From: Actinomycetes bacterium
Lineage (GTDB): Bacteria; Actinomycetota; Actinomycetes; Mycobacteriales; Micromonosporaceae
DNA: 7,927 bases
Assembly (NCBI GenBank): GCA_021793335.1
Contig: JAJYSW010000153.1
Location: forward strand, 1 to 7,927
Direction of reading: 5' to 3'
Positions 1 to 6,124 of this stretch are shown one piece after another; position 1 is the first letter of the stretch, and every line of letters starts with the position of its first letter. The translations under genes were made by a program, and so were the position numbers. The notes under the pieces are model-generated. The model ran no database searches, was not told the DNA's origin, and saw only the letters and a list, made by a program, of their open reading frames with translations.

Positions 1-141
1 GCGGCCTTCCCGAGTGCGGTGGCGCAGGCGGCCGGCGCTTGGCGGCCGTGGCGGGCCTATGCGGCGCAGCACCTGTGGGCGGCCGGTGCGCTCTCGAAGC
101 GTCGGCCGGCGACCGACCGACAAGAAAAGGTGAAACGATGA
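1..141 (+). CDS. alkA: C-terminal end of an AlkA-type 3-methyladenine DNA glycosylase (partial, 5' end outside window)
   Basis: Frame 1 is open from the left edge to a TGA at 139-141 and encodes 46 residues. Residues 14-26 read WRPWRAYAAQHLW, which matches the signature near the C-terminus of E. coli AlkA (WKPWRSYALLHIW) and of actinobacterial Ada-AlkA fusions. The family removes alkylated bases such as 3-methyladenine from DNA as the first step of base excision repair. The last 20 residues are a basic, polar tail. The helix-hairpin-helix and the catalytic Asp lie outside the window, so I cannot say whether this is a stand-alone AlkA or an Ada-AlkA fusion. The stop overlaps the ogt start as ATGA, indicating one operon with translational coupling. 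The family call rests on one short but characteristic motif. Confidence 0.8.
   Translation, partial: AAFPSAVAQAAGAWRPWRAYAAQHLWAAGALSKRRPATDRQEKVKR
126..132 (+). promoter_or_regulatory. Ribosome binding site of ogt
   Basis: AAAGGTG lies inside the end of the alkA reading frame, with AAAGG ending seven bases before the ATG at 138. It fixes the ogt start there rather than at an in-frame upstream codon at 39, whose extra 33 residues do not resemble the family. Confidence 0.7.
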
Positions 142-650
142 CGGATACGAGGGTGTCGCGGGCGGACGCGGCACATGTGACGATGGCATCGCCGATCGGG
201 ACGATCGCCGTCTCGGCGGTTCCCGAAGGACTGACACACGTGCGGACCGGGGCCGACCCGGTGGCACGGGCCTGGGGCGATGCGGCGGCGATGCCGCTGC
301 TGGAGACGGCGGTGCGGCAGTTGGAAGCGTACTTCGCCGGGCGGCTCACCGAGTTCGATCTGCCGTTGGCCGCCTCGGGCACCGATTTCCGGCAGCGCGT
401 GTGGGCGGCACTGCGCCGCATCCCGTACGGGACCACGGTCTCCTACGGGGACATCGCCCGCGATATCGGCAGCCCGGCGGCGGTCAGGGCCGTGGGGGCG
501 GCGAACGGGTCGAACCCGATCGCCGTCATCGTCCCTTGCCACCGGGTGATCGGATCGGACGGCAAACTCACCGGATACTCCGGTGGGGTGTGGCGCAAAG
601 AGCGACTACTGGCGCTCGAACGCGGCGAGAGCGGTCTGTTCGCGGCCTAG
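138..650 (+). CDS. ogt: Methylated-DNA--[protein]-cysteine S-methyltransferase (O6-alkylguanine repair)
   Basis: This 170-residue protein has the usual length and layout of Ogt/MGMT: a variable N-terminal domain (about 1-80) and a conserved DNA-binding methyltransferase domain (about 82-165). The active-site motif PCHRV is at 133-137, so Cys134 is the predicted acceptor that takes the alkyl group from O6-alkylguanine in a single-turnover suicide reaction. Arg117 in the VRAVGAANGSNP stretch corresponds to the arginine finger that helps flip the base. The segments RVWAALRRIPYGTTVSYGDIA (in part) and GYSGG are also typical. The start at 138 is chosen for its ribosome binding site and for the ATGA overlap with the alkA stop. 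With AlkA upstream this forms an alkylation-damage repair operon. No Ada-type zinc-cysteine domain is present in this protein itself. Identification is very secure. Confidence 0.97.
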   Translation: MTDTRVSRADAAHVTMASPIGTIAVSAVPEGLTHVRTGADPVARAWGDAAAMPLLETAVRQLEAYFAGRLTEFDLPLAASGTDFRQRVWAALRRIPYGTTVSYGDIARDIGSPAAVRAVGAANGSNPIAVIVPCHRVIGSDGKLTGYSGGVWRKERLLALERGESGLFAA

Positions 651-671
651 GGTCCCGTCCAGGGCCCGTGA

Positions 672-688
672 GAGGGCCGAGGGCCTTC
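672..688 (+). terminator. Candidate hairpin terminator after ogt
   Basis: GAGGGCC, loop GAG, GGCCTTC can form a 7-bp stem including one G-U pair, 22 bases past the ogt stop. An alternative hairpin GGCCC/GGGCC (663-667 with 674-678) competes with it, and GTCCCG (652-657) can pair with CGGGAC (701-706) around both. There is no U tract, which is common in actinomycetes. It lies between two convergent genes, where a terminator is expected. Termination is inferred and untested. Confidence 0.35.
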
Positions 689-755
689 CCGACCCGACAC
701 CGGGACATGGGAGGCCGTCCGCCGCTCCCCCGGCCGACCTGTTCGGCCACCGCGC

Positions 756-1199
756 CTAGAGCAGCGTCACGGTCAGGTCGACGGTGACGGTCGCATCGTC
801 GACGACGATCGTGCCGGAGTAGCAGACCTGGTCGGTGCAGCCGGCGGGGATGATGCCGGTGGCCGTCCCGGCCGGGGTCGAGCCGGTCAGCAGGGGCGCG
901 TCCATGCCGTTGGCGGCGAGGAACGCACCGAAGTCGGCGGCGGGGATGGTCACGGTCGTCTCGCCTCGCGACCCGGGCGTGGGCGTGTGCATCTCGGACA
1001 GGTCCGCCTCGATGACGTCGGCGCCTTCGGGATAGTCGAGGCGGGTCGCTTCGGCGACGGTGGACAGACTCGGCGCGGCGGTGCCCTCCAGGGCCCAGCC
1101 GACGGCCCAGACGGCGGCGATGAGACCGCCGAAGGTGACGGTGAGCCATGCCGCGGCGATGAGGGCGCGGCGGCCGGTGGCCGGCGGTGGCGAAACCAT
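756..1199 (-). CDS. Hypothetical small membrane-anchored secreted protein
   Basis: I do not recognise this 147-residue protein. After a short proline-rich, basic N-terminus with RR at 10-11, there is one long hydrophobic segment (about 12-37) that could be a signal anchor with the N-terminus inside, or an uncleaved signal peptide. The remaining 110 residues are acidic, rich in Thr, Ala and Val, and probably beta-rich near the end (residues 129-147 alternate in a strand-like way). Cys121 and Cys126 (CTDQVC) are the only cysteines and could form a disulfide outside the cell. The ATG at 1199 is supported by AAGG seven bases upstream. The gene is convergent with ogt and divergent from the molybdoenzyme gene, so it is probably transcribed alone. 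Third-position GC and the good ribosome binding site support a real gene. Function is unknown. Confidence 0.8.
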   Translation of the reverse strand: MVSPPPATGRRALIAAAWLTVTFGGLIAAVWAVGWALEGTAAPSLSTVAEATRLDYPEGADVIEADLSEMHTPTPGSRGETTVTIPAADFGAFLAANGMDAPLLTGSTPAGTATGIIPAGCTDQVCYSGTIVVDDATVTVDLTVTLL

Positions 1200-1218
1200 C
1201 CGGCGACCTTACCTGAAC

Positions 1219-1234
1219 GCGGACACCTGTCCGC
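1219..1234. promoter_or_regulatory. Perfect 16-bp palindrome, candidate operator
   Basis: GCGGACACCTGTCCGC consists of two perfect 7-bp arms around a central CC. It lies in the 119-base divergent intergenic region, 20 bases upstream of the minus-strand start at 1199 and 84 bases upstream of the GTG at 1319. Its symmetry and place are what one expects of a dimeric regulator's binding site acting on the small membrane protein gene, the molybdoenzyme gene, or both. No regulator gene is in the window. A short RNA hairpin is an alternative. Confidence 0.35.
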
Positions 1235-1244
1235 CGCACGCTCC

Positions 1245-1262
1245 CGTCCTCACTCGGGGACG
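1245..1262 (+). other. Hairpin in the region upstream of the molybdoenzyme gene
   Basis: CGTCCTC, loop ACTC, GGGGACG forms a 7-bp stem with one G-U pair, ending 56 bases before the GTG start. It may lie in the 5' untranslated leader. I see no conserved riboswitch architecture (in particular not the larger multi-stem Moco element), so it is recorded only as local structure. I found no convincing -35/-10 pair anywhere in 1200-1318. Confidence 0.25.
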
Positions 1263-1318
1263 AGGCGGGCCGGCCGCGGTGAAGCGCGCGTTTACGCCAA
1301 GGCGCGCAGGGTACTGGC

Positions 1319-3790
1319 GTGGGCATGCCCGAACGTGACCGTATCGCCGAGCCCTGGGGGGCCCGCACGCCCTACGCGCAGGGAGCGCCGTGGCCCCACC
1401 GAGTGGACATGTACCTGGAGGACGGGCTGAGCGAAGCCGACGTCGAGCGGTGGGTGCAGTCCTCGACGCTCCTCCACTCCAATGGGGATGGACTTGATAT
1501 CGCGGTCAAGGGCGGCCGCATCGTCGGCGTGCGCGGCCGCGCGATCGACCGGGTCAATCATGGCCGATTGGGGCCCAAGGACCTGTTCGGCTGGCAGGCC
1601 AACAACGCTGCCGACCGGCTCACGCGGCCGCTGATCCGACGCGACGGCCATCTGGTCGAGACCGACTGGGACACCGCCATGGCAGCGGTGGCCGGGCGGA
1701 CCGAGGAGCTGCTGCGGGAGCGGGGGCCGAGCTCGATCGGCTTCTACACCACCGGGCAGCTGTTCTTGGAGGAGTACTACACGCTCGCGCTCATCGGCCA
1801 CGGCGGCATCGGCACCAACCACATGGACGGCAACACCCGGTTGTGCACGGCCACCGCGGCCGCCGCGCTCAAGGAGTCCTTCGCCTGCGACGGCCAGCCC
1901 GGTTCCTACACCGACGTCGACCATGCCGACGTCATCGCGCTCTACGGCCACAACGTGGCCGAGACGCAGACGGTGCTGTGGAGCCGTATCCTGGACCGCC
2001 TCGCCGGGCCGAACCCGCCGCGGATCGTCTGCGTGGATCCGCGGCGGACGCCGGTCGCCGCCGCCGCGGACGTGCATCTGGCCCCGCTGCCGGGCACCAA
2101 TGTGATGCTGATGAACGCGCTGCTGCACCACATCATCGGCAACGACTGGATCGACCGGGCCTATATCGACGAGCACACCGTCGGCTTCGATGAGCTTGCG
2201 AAGCGGGTCGCCGACTGCGACCCGGAGGTCGCCGCCCGTGTGTGCGGCGTGGCCCCCGAGGACCTGTTCGAGGCGGCCCGCATCATCGGTGGTGCCGAGC
2301 GCCTGCTGTCCACGGTGCTCCAGGGTTTCTACCAGTCGCATCAGGCGACGGCCGCCGCCGTGCAGGTCAACAACGTCCACCTGGTCCGCGGCAAGCTCGG
2401 CACGCCCGGCTGCGGCATCCTGCAGATGAACGGCCAGCCCACCGCCCAGAACACCCGTGAGTGCGGCGCCGACGGCGATCTCACCGGTTTCCGCAACTGG
2501 GCCAACGAGGCGCACGTGCAGGACCTGGCGCGCGTCTGGAACATCGATCCGATGCGGATACCGCACTACAGTGCCCCCACGCACGCCATGAAGATGCTGC
2601 GCTATGTCGAGGACGGTTCCATACGCTTCCTCTACGTCAGCGGCACCAACCCGGCGGTGTCGATGCCGGAGCTGCACCGCATCCGCCAGATCCTGGCCCA
2701 GGAGCGGCTGTTCCTGGTCGTGCAGGATATTTTCCTCACCGAGACCGCGCAACTGGCCGATGTGGTGCTTCCCGCCGCGACCTGGGGTGAGAAGACCGGC
2801 ACCTTCACCAATGCCGACCGCACCGTGCATCTTTCGGAGCGGGCCGTGGACCCGCCGGGCGAGGCCCGGTCGGACCTGGAGATCTTCATCGACTACGCGC
2901 ACCGCCTGGACCTGCGCGATAAGGACGGCCGACCGCTGGTGAAATGGCATGACGCGGAAGGGGCGTTCGAGGCATGGAAGGAGTGCACGGCGGGCCGCCC
3001 GTGCGACTACACCGGCTTGTCGTATGACAAGCTCCGCGGCGGCAGCGGCATCCAGTGGCCGTGCAATGACGAGCACCCGGACGGCACTGAACGCCTGTAC
3101 GCTGACGGGCGGTTCTGGAGCGACCCCGAGCACTGCGAGAGCTACGGCCGCGACCTGGTGACCGGGGCGCCTTTGGAACCGGACGAATACCAGTCCATGA
3201 ACCCGTACGGCAAGGCGGTCATCAAGGCGGCCGAATACCTGCCGCCGCACGAACAGCCCGACGACGATTTCCCGTTCGCGCTGACGACCGGCCGCACCCT
3301 CTACCACTTCCACACGCGCACCAAGACCGGGCGCGCCCCGCAATTGGAGGAGGCCGCACCGGAGGTGTGGGTGGAGATGTCGGCCGAGGACGCCCGAGAC
3401 CGGGACTGGAACGAAGGTGACCTGCTGCGGGTCTCCACCCCGCGCGGACACGTCGAAGCCCGGCTGCGCATCAGCGGCATCCGCCCCGGCGCGGTGTTCC
3501 TGCCGTTCCACTACGGCTATTGGGACACCACCGGCCACGCGCCCGAGGACGGGCACGGGCGGGCGGCGAACGAGCTGACCATCACCGACTGGGACCCGGC
3601 CTCGAAACAGCCGCTGTTCAAGACCGCGGCCGCGCGCATCGAACGCCTTCGCGTCGGCGATGGGACACCGGCCGCGGCGCCCACCACGACCGCGTCGCGG
3701 CCGGTGACGACGACGGCGCCTCCCACGCGCGGCGGGGCGACGGCGATGGCGAGCGAAGCCCTGATCGACTCGGACGGAGACCTGCGATGA
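1319..3790 (+). CDS. Molybdopterin-dependent oxidoreductase (MopB superfamily, nitrate reductase/formate dehydrogenase-like) lacking the N-terminal Fe-S cysteines
   Basis: This 823-residue catalytic subunit resembles assimilatory nitrate reductases and formate dehydrogenases that bind Mo-bis-MGD. NTRLC at 172-176 corresponds to the NasA motif NSRLC, making Cys176 the likely molybdenum ligand. Cofactor-binding stretches include NGQPTAQNTRECGADGD (371-387), TNPAVSMP (443-450), the QLADVVLPAATWGEKTGTF region (478-496) and a C-terminal dinucleotide-binding domain (about 650-775). Where relatives carry CxxC-x3-C and a fourth Cys, this protein has TLLHSNGDG and GRLGPKD. Cys176 is the first cysteine of the whole protein, so a [4Fe-4S] cluster cannot be bound there. 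From memory, this cysteine-free form recurs in a family annotated 'molybdopterin oxidoreductase'. Residues 780-823 are a Thr/Pro/Ala-rich tail. The GTG has AGGG seven bases upstream; ATG at 1325 is the alternative. No Tat or Sec signal is visible, so it is probably cytoplasmic. Substrate is unknown. Its stop overlaps the next start as ATGA. Confidence 0.93.
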   Translation: MGMPERDRIAEPWGARTPYAQGAPWPHRVDMYLEDGLSEADVERWVQSSTLLHSNGDGLDIAVKGGRIVGVRGRAIDRVNHGRLGPKDLFGWQANNAADRLTRPLIRRDGHLVETDWDTAMAAVAGRTEELLRERGPSSIGFYTTGQLFLEEYYTLALIGHGGIGTNHMDGNTRLCTATAAAALKESFACDGQPGSYTDVDHADVIALYGHNVAETQTVLWSRILDRLAGPNPPRIVCVDPRRTPVAAAADVHLAPLPGTNVMLMNALLHHIIGNDWIDRAYIDEHTVGFDELAKRVADCDPEVAARVCGVAPEDLFEAARIIGGAERLLSTVLQGFYQSHQATAAAVQVNNVHLVRGKLGTPGCGILQMNGQPTAQNTRECGADGDLTGFRNWANEAHVQDLARVWNIDPMRIPHYSAPTHAMKMLRYVEDGSIRFLYVSGTNPAVSMPELHRIRQILAQERLFLVVQDIFLTETAQLADVVLPAATWGEKTGTFTNADRTVHLSERAVDPPGEARSDLEIFIDYAHRLDLRDKDGRPLVKWHDAEGAFEAWKECTAGRPCDYTGLSYDKLRGGSGIQWPCNDEHPDGTERLYADGRFWSDPEHCESYGRDLVTGAPLEPDEYQSMNPYGKAVIKAAEYLPPHEQPDDDFPFALTTGRTLYHFHTRTKTGRAPQLEEAAPEVWVEMSAEDARDRDWNEGDLLRVSTPRGHVEARLRISGIRPGAVFLPFHYGYWDTTGHAPEDGHGRAANELTITDWDPASKQPLFKTAAARIERLRVGDGTPAAAPTTTASRPVTTTAPPTRGGATAMASEALIDSDGDLR
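3776..3779 (+). promoter_or_regulatory. Ribosome binding site of the 162-residue partner gene
   Basis: GGAG lies inside the molybdoenzyme reading frame, seven bases before the ATG at 3787. It sets the start of the downstream gene at the ATGA overlap rather than at in-frame upstream codons, whose added residues read as a shadow of the molybdoenzyme gene. Confidence 0.6.
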
Positions 3791-4275
3791 GACACGTGGC
3801 CATGGCCATCGAGGAACTGCACCGCTCCGAGAACGACCTGGCCGGTGACCTCCTGGCCGTCTCGGACCGGCACAAGGCCGACCATGAGCTGTTCTACCTC
3901 GGCCGAGACCTGGCCCGCTGGTCCCAGCAGCACGTCCGCGATATCGCCGTGGTCGGCCGCGACTACGGCCTGGACCTCGATGCCGCACCGAAGGACGATT
4001 CGACGATCCTGGCCGCGATACGGCAGAAAAGCGCCGAACTGCTCGGCCGCCACCACGCTCCGGCCATGCTGATCCTGTACGACCTGCGCAAGATCCACCG
4101 CATGGCCGCCGGCGTGTCCTTGGACTGGGAGATCCTCGCGCAGACCGCGCAGGCGCTCGGCGACCGCGAGCTACTGACATTGGCCGAGACCTGCCATCCG
4201 CAGACGTTGCGGCAGCTTCGGTGGGCGAACGCCGCTTTGAAGGAGAACGCCGCCCAGGTCATGGTGGCCCGGTGA
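3787..4275 (+). CDS. Conserved helical protein coupled to the molybdoenzyme, possible ferritin-like di-iron protein
   Basis: This 162-residue soluble protein appears almost entirely alpha-helical and has no signal peptide or membrane segment. It carries two ExxH motifs near its ends, EELH (9-12) and ETCH (134-137). Further potential metal ligands are His29, His33, Glu34, His49, His89, His90, His104 and Glu115. Spaced Glu and His on amphipathic helices recall ferritin-like or hemerythrin-like four-helix bundles, but the order of ligands is not the textbook E...ExxH...E...ExxH pattern, so a di-iron site is inference only. WANAALKENA (146-155) ends the last helix. The start is fixed by GGAG and by the ATGA overlap with the molybdoenzyme stop, implying translational coupling and probably a shared complex or pathway. 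I recall similar proteins beside this molybdoenzyme in other actinobacteria, but know no assigned function. An alternative role is a cofactor-insertion chaperone. Confidence 0.88.
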   Translation: MRHVAMAIEELHRSENDLAGDLLAVSDRHKADHELFYLGRDLARWSQQHVRDIAVVGRDYGLDLDAAPKDDSTILAAIRQKSAELLGRHHAPAMLILYDLRKIHRMAAGVSLDWEILAQTAQALGDRELLTLAETCHPQTLRQLRWANAALKENAAQVMVAR

Positions 4276-4287
4276 GCGCCGGCGCCA

Positions 4288-4316
4288 CGGAGGCACTGCG
4301 GGCGGCCTGGCCTCCG
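4288..4316. terminator. Candidate bidirectional terminator hairpin
   Basis: CGGAGGC (4288-4294) and GCCTCCG (4310-4316) form a perfect 7-bp stem with a 15-base loop. It sits in the 52-base gap between two convergent genes, 12 bases past one stop and 11 bases past the other. A perfect stem works on either strand. There is no U tract. A second self-complementary stretch, GCGCCGGCGC (4276-4285), directly follows the plus-strand stop. Confidence 0.45.
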
Positions 4317-4327
4317 GTCCCCTGCCG

Positions 4328-5311
4328 TTAGCGCACCGAGACGTGGACGTGGTTGGTGTGGTCGGCCGCGGGCGTCCCGTTGGCCCCCGAATAGGACCGC
4401 CACCCCGAGGACGGGGACCAGAACTGGCGGTACCAGATCACGTACTCGACGGCGAGGGCGTCGGCGTTGGCGACATACCAGGCGGCCAGGCGGTCGCCGT
4501 AGTCCTTGTCGGCGCCCGAGGCGGCGACGTCTTGGAAGCCGTTCGCGTTCGCCGAGAAGTCGCAGGCGCGGCCCAGCGGGTGCTCGCCGCCGCCGCCCGA
4601 ACGGTAGCAGGACACGTAATGGGTGAACCCGGCGTTGCGCGTCGCATGGTAGACGTGGAGCGTCCGAGGCGTCAGGCACCCTGAGGTCGTCGGGTCGCTC
4701 TCGGTGCACGATTCGGACGGCAGCGACCCGTCGGGGTTGCGCGGGACTCCGTCGGCTCCGGGCGCCCCGCCCGTGGAGGCGGGACCGGCGGTCTGCTCGG
4801 CCCGCAGCTCCTCCAACTGCGTCTCGAGCTCGTCGGCGGCCGCTTCGGCGGTCTCCAGTGCCGCTTCGGCGGCCTCCAGTTCGTCGGCGTGGGCCTCCTG
4901 CTGGGCCCGGAGATCCTCCAGCAGCGCCCCGGCTTCCTGGACGAGGGCGGCGCGCTCGTCGGCGAGGTAGCCGGTGAAGGTCAGTGCGTCGACCATCCGG
5001 TCGGGACTCTCGGCCGACAGGAGCGCGGCGGTGGTGCGCAGGTCGCCTTCGGTGTGGAGGTAGACCGCGTATTCGTCGAGCTCGCCGGACAGTTCCTCCA
5101 GCAGCGCCTCGGTCTGGTCGATCTCGGCGGCCAGTTCATCGGCGCGGTGTTCGGCGGCGGCCACCTCGTCTTCGGCGTCGGCGACGGCCGATATGGCGTC
5201 GGCCAGGTCGGATTCGAGGGTCGCCTCGTCGGGGTCGGCACTGACCGCGGTGGCCGGCAGCATCGCCAGCAGGGCGGCGATGCACACCATGGGGAGGATT
5301 CGCTGGCGCAC
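4328..5311 (-). CDS. Secreted coiled-coil protein with C-terminal LAS-peptidase-like (ARB_07466-like) domain
   Basis: This 327-residue protein begins with a Sec signal peptide (basic MRQR, hydrophobic 8-22, likely cleavage after VSA at 23-25). Residues 28-172 are a Glu/Ala-rich coiled coil that includes LLSAESPDRMVDAL, similar to the N-terminal coiled coils of NlpC/P60-type cell-wall hydrolases such as the Rip proteins. A Gly/Pro linker (about 175-200) leads to a C-terminal domain (about 201-327) with EHPLGRACDF (243-252) and HTNHVHVS (318-325). These resemble the zinc-binding HxxGxAxD and final His motifs of LAS (M15/VanX-type) peptidases, suggesting His244, Asp251 and His321 or His323 as ligands. 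The usual catalytic Glu three residues before the last ligand is not evident. Four cysteines (202, 212, 235, 250) may form disulfides. GTG at 5311 is chosen because it gives a complete signal peptide, although its ribosome binding site is weak (AGAG). Probable role is in cell-wall remodelling outside the membrane; activity is unproven. Confidence 0.88.
   Translation of the reverse strand: MRQRILPMVCIAALLAMLPATAVSADPDEATLESDLADAISAVADAEDEVAAAEHRADELAAEIDQTEALLEELSGELDEYAVYLHTEGDLRTTAALLSAESPDRMVDALTFTGYLADERAALVQEAGALLEDLRAQQEAHADELEAAEAALETAEAAADELETQLEELRAEQTAGPASTGGAPGADGVPRNPDGSLPSESCTESDPTTSGCLTPRTLHVYHATRNAGFTHYVSCYRSGGGGEHPLGRACDFSANANGFQDVAASGADKDYGDRLAAWYVANADALAVEYVIWYRQFWSPSSGWRSYSGANGTPAADHTNHVHVSVR
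4839..4880 (-). repeat. 21-bp tandem duplication coding for one coiled-coil heptad
   Basis: Bases 4839-4859 and 4860-4880 are adjacent 21-bp copies differing at a single position (T at 4852, C at 4873). In the secreted coiled-coil protein they correspond to the consecutive heptads LEAAEAA (145-151) and LETAEAA (152-158). The repeat length equals exactly one heptad, so the duplication extends the coiled coil without disturbing its register. Confidence 0.85.
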
Positions 5312-5344
5312 GGTGTCTCTTCGCTTTCGGGAAAGGGGCGACGG

Positions 5345-6124
5345 TTACAGGTCGAGATCGAGCACGAGGGGGGCGTGGTCGGAGGCGCCTTTGCCTTTGC
5401 GTTCGTCGCGGTCGACGTAGGCGTCGCGCCCGGCGCCGGTCCAGGCGGGGTTGGCCAGGGCCAGGTCGATGCGCATGCCGCGGTTCTTGGGGAAGTCGAG
5501 GTTGCGGTAATCCCAGAACGTGAACGGCCAGGCGTGTTTGAGGGCGCGGGGGAACACGTCGGTCAGTCCCGCGGCCTCGACCTCGGCCAGGGCGGACCGT
5601 TCGGCTTCGGTGACGTGGGTGGTGCCGGTGAACGCCTCGGCGTCCCACACGTCCTCGTCGGTGGGGCAGACGTTGAAGTCGCCCAGGACGGCGAAGGGGC
5701 GCTCGCCGGCGGCATCGGCGGCGACGGTGGCCGCCAGTGCGGACAGGAACGCGAGCTTATAGGGATAGTGCGGGTCGGCGACGTCGCGGCCGTTGGGCAC
5801 GTACACCGACCATACGCGCACCGGCCCGCAGGTCGCGGCGATCGCCCGCGGTTCGACCGCGCCGTTGAAGGCCGGCTGGTCCTCCAGGTCGCGGACGACG
5901 TCGTCGATACCGATTTTGGAGAGCACGGCCACGCCGTTCCAGCGGCCGTCGCCGTGCGCGGCGACCTCGTAGCCGGCCTCGGCCAGGGCGCCGGTGGGGA
6001 CGTCGGATGCGGCGCATTTGAGTTCTTGGAGGCAGACCACGTCGGGCCGGGCCGCTTCGAGCCAGGCCAAGAGCCGGGCCAGGCGGGCGTTGATCGAGTT
6101 GATGTTCCACGTCGCGACGCGCAT
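5345..6124 (-). CDS. xth: Exodeoxyribonuclease III (AP endonuclease, ExoIII/xth family)
   Basis: The 259-residue protein has the normal length of the ExoIII branch of the endonuclease/exonuclease/phosphatase fold. All key residues are visible: Asn7 in TWNIN, Glu34 in LQELK, Tyr108 in YVPNG, Asp149 and Asn151 in GDFN, Asp220 in MRIDL, and Asp249-His250 in SDHAPL. The family cuts DNA 5' of abasic sites and removes 3'-blocking groups using Mg2+, so it would act after AlkA-type glycosylases. I chose ATG at 6124 because the family starts directly with MRVATWN and GAGG lies three bases upstream. GTG at 6133 would add three residues. A TATCGT hexamer (minus strand, 6137-6132) could be a -10 element giving an almost leaderless transcript from the ATG. 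The secreted coiled-coil gene follows after 33 bases on the same strand and may be cotranscribed. Identification is secure; the start is less so. Confidence 0.96.
   Translation of the reverse strand: MRVATWNINSINARLARLLAWLEAARPDVVCLQELKCAASDVPTGALAEAGYEVAAHGDGRWNGVAVLSKIGIDDVVRDLEDQPAFNGAVEPRAIAATCGPVRVWSVYVPNGRDVADPHYPYKLAFLSALAATVAADAAGERPFAVLGDFNVCPTDEDVWDAEAFTGTTHVTEAERSALAEVEAAGLTDVFPRALKHAWPFTFWDYRNLDFPKNRGMRIDLALANPAWTGAGRDAYVDRDERKGKGASDHAPLVLDLDL

Noticed and set aside
39..137. Extended N-terminus for ogt
   Set aside because: This stretch is the coding end of alkA in another frame. The ribosome binding site and ATGA overlap favour the start at 138.
1200..1318. Molybdenum-cofactor riboswitch upstream of the molybdoenzyme
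   Set aside because: Only one short hairpin and one palindrome are visible; the multi-stem architecture of the Moco element is not.
568..1368. A 266-codon minus-strand frame over the ogt end and the small membrane protein
   Set aside because: The product is Arg/His-rich with no ribosome binding site evidence, and it overlaps better-supported genes in other frames.
1292..4180. A 962-codon open frame on the minus strand
   Set aside because: It lies antisense to the molybdoenzyme and its partner gene, both of which have strong family motifs. Its product is Arg/Gly/Val-rich with no recognisable domain. Long antisense frames are expected in very GC-rich genes.
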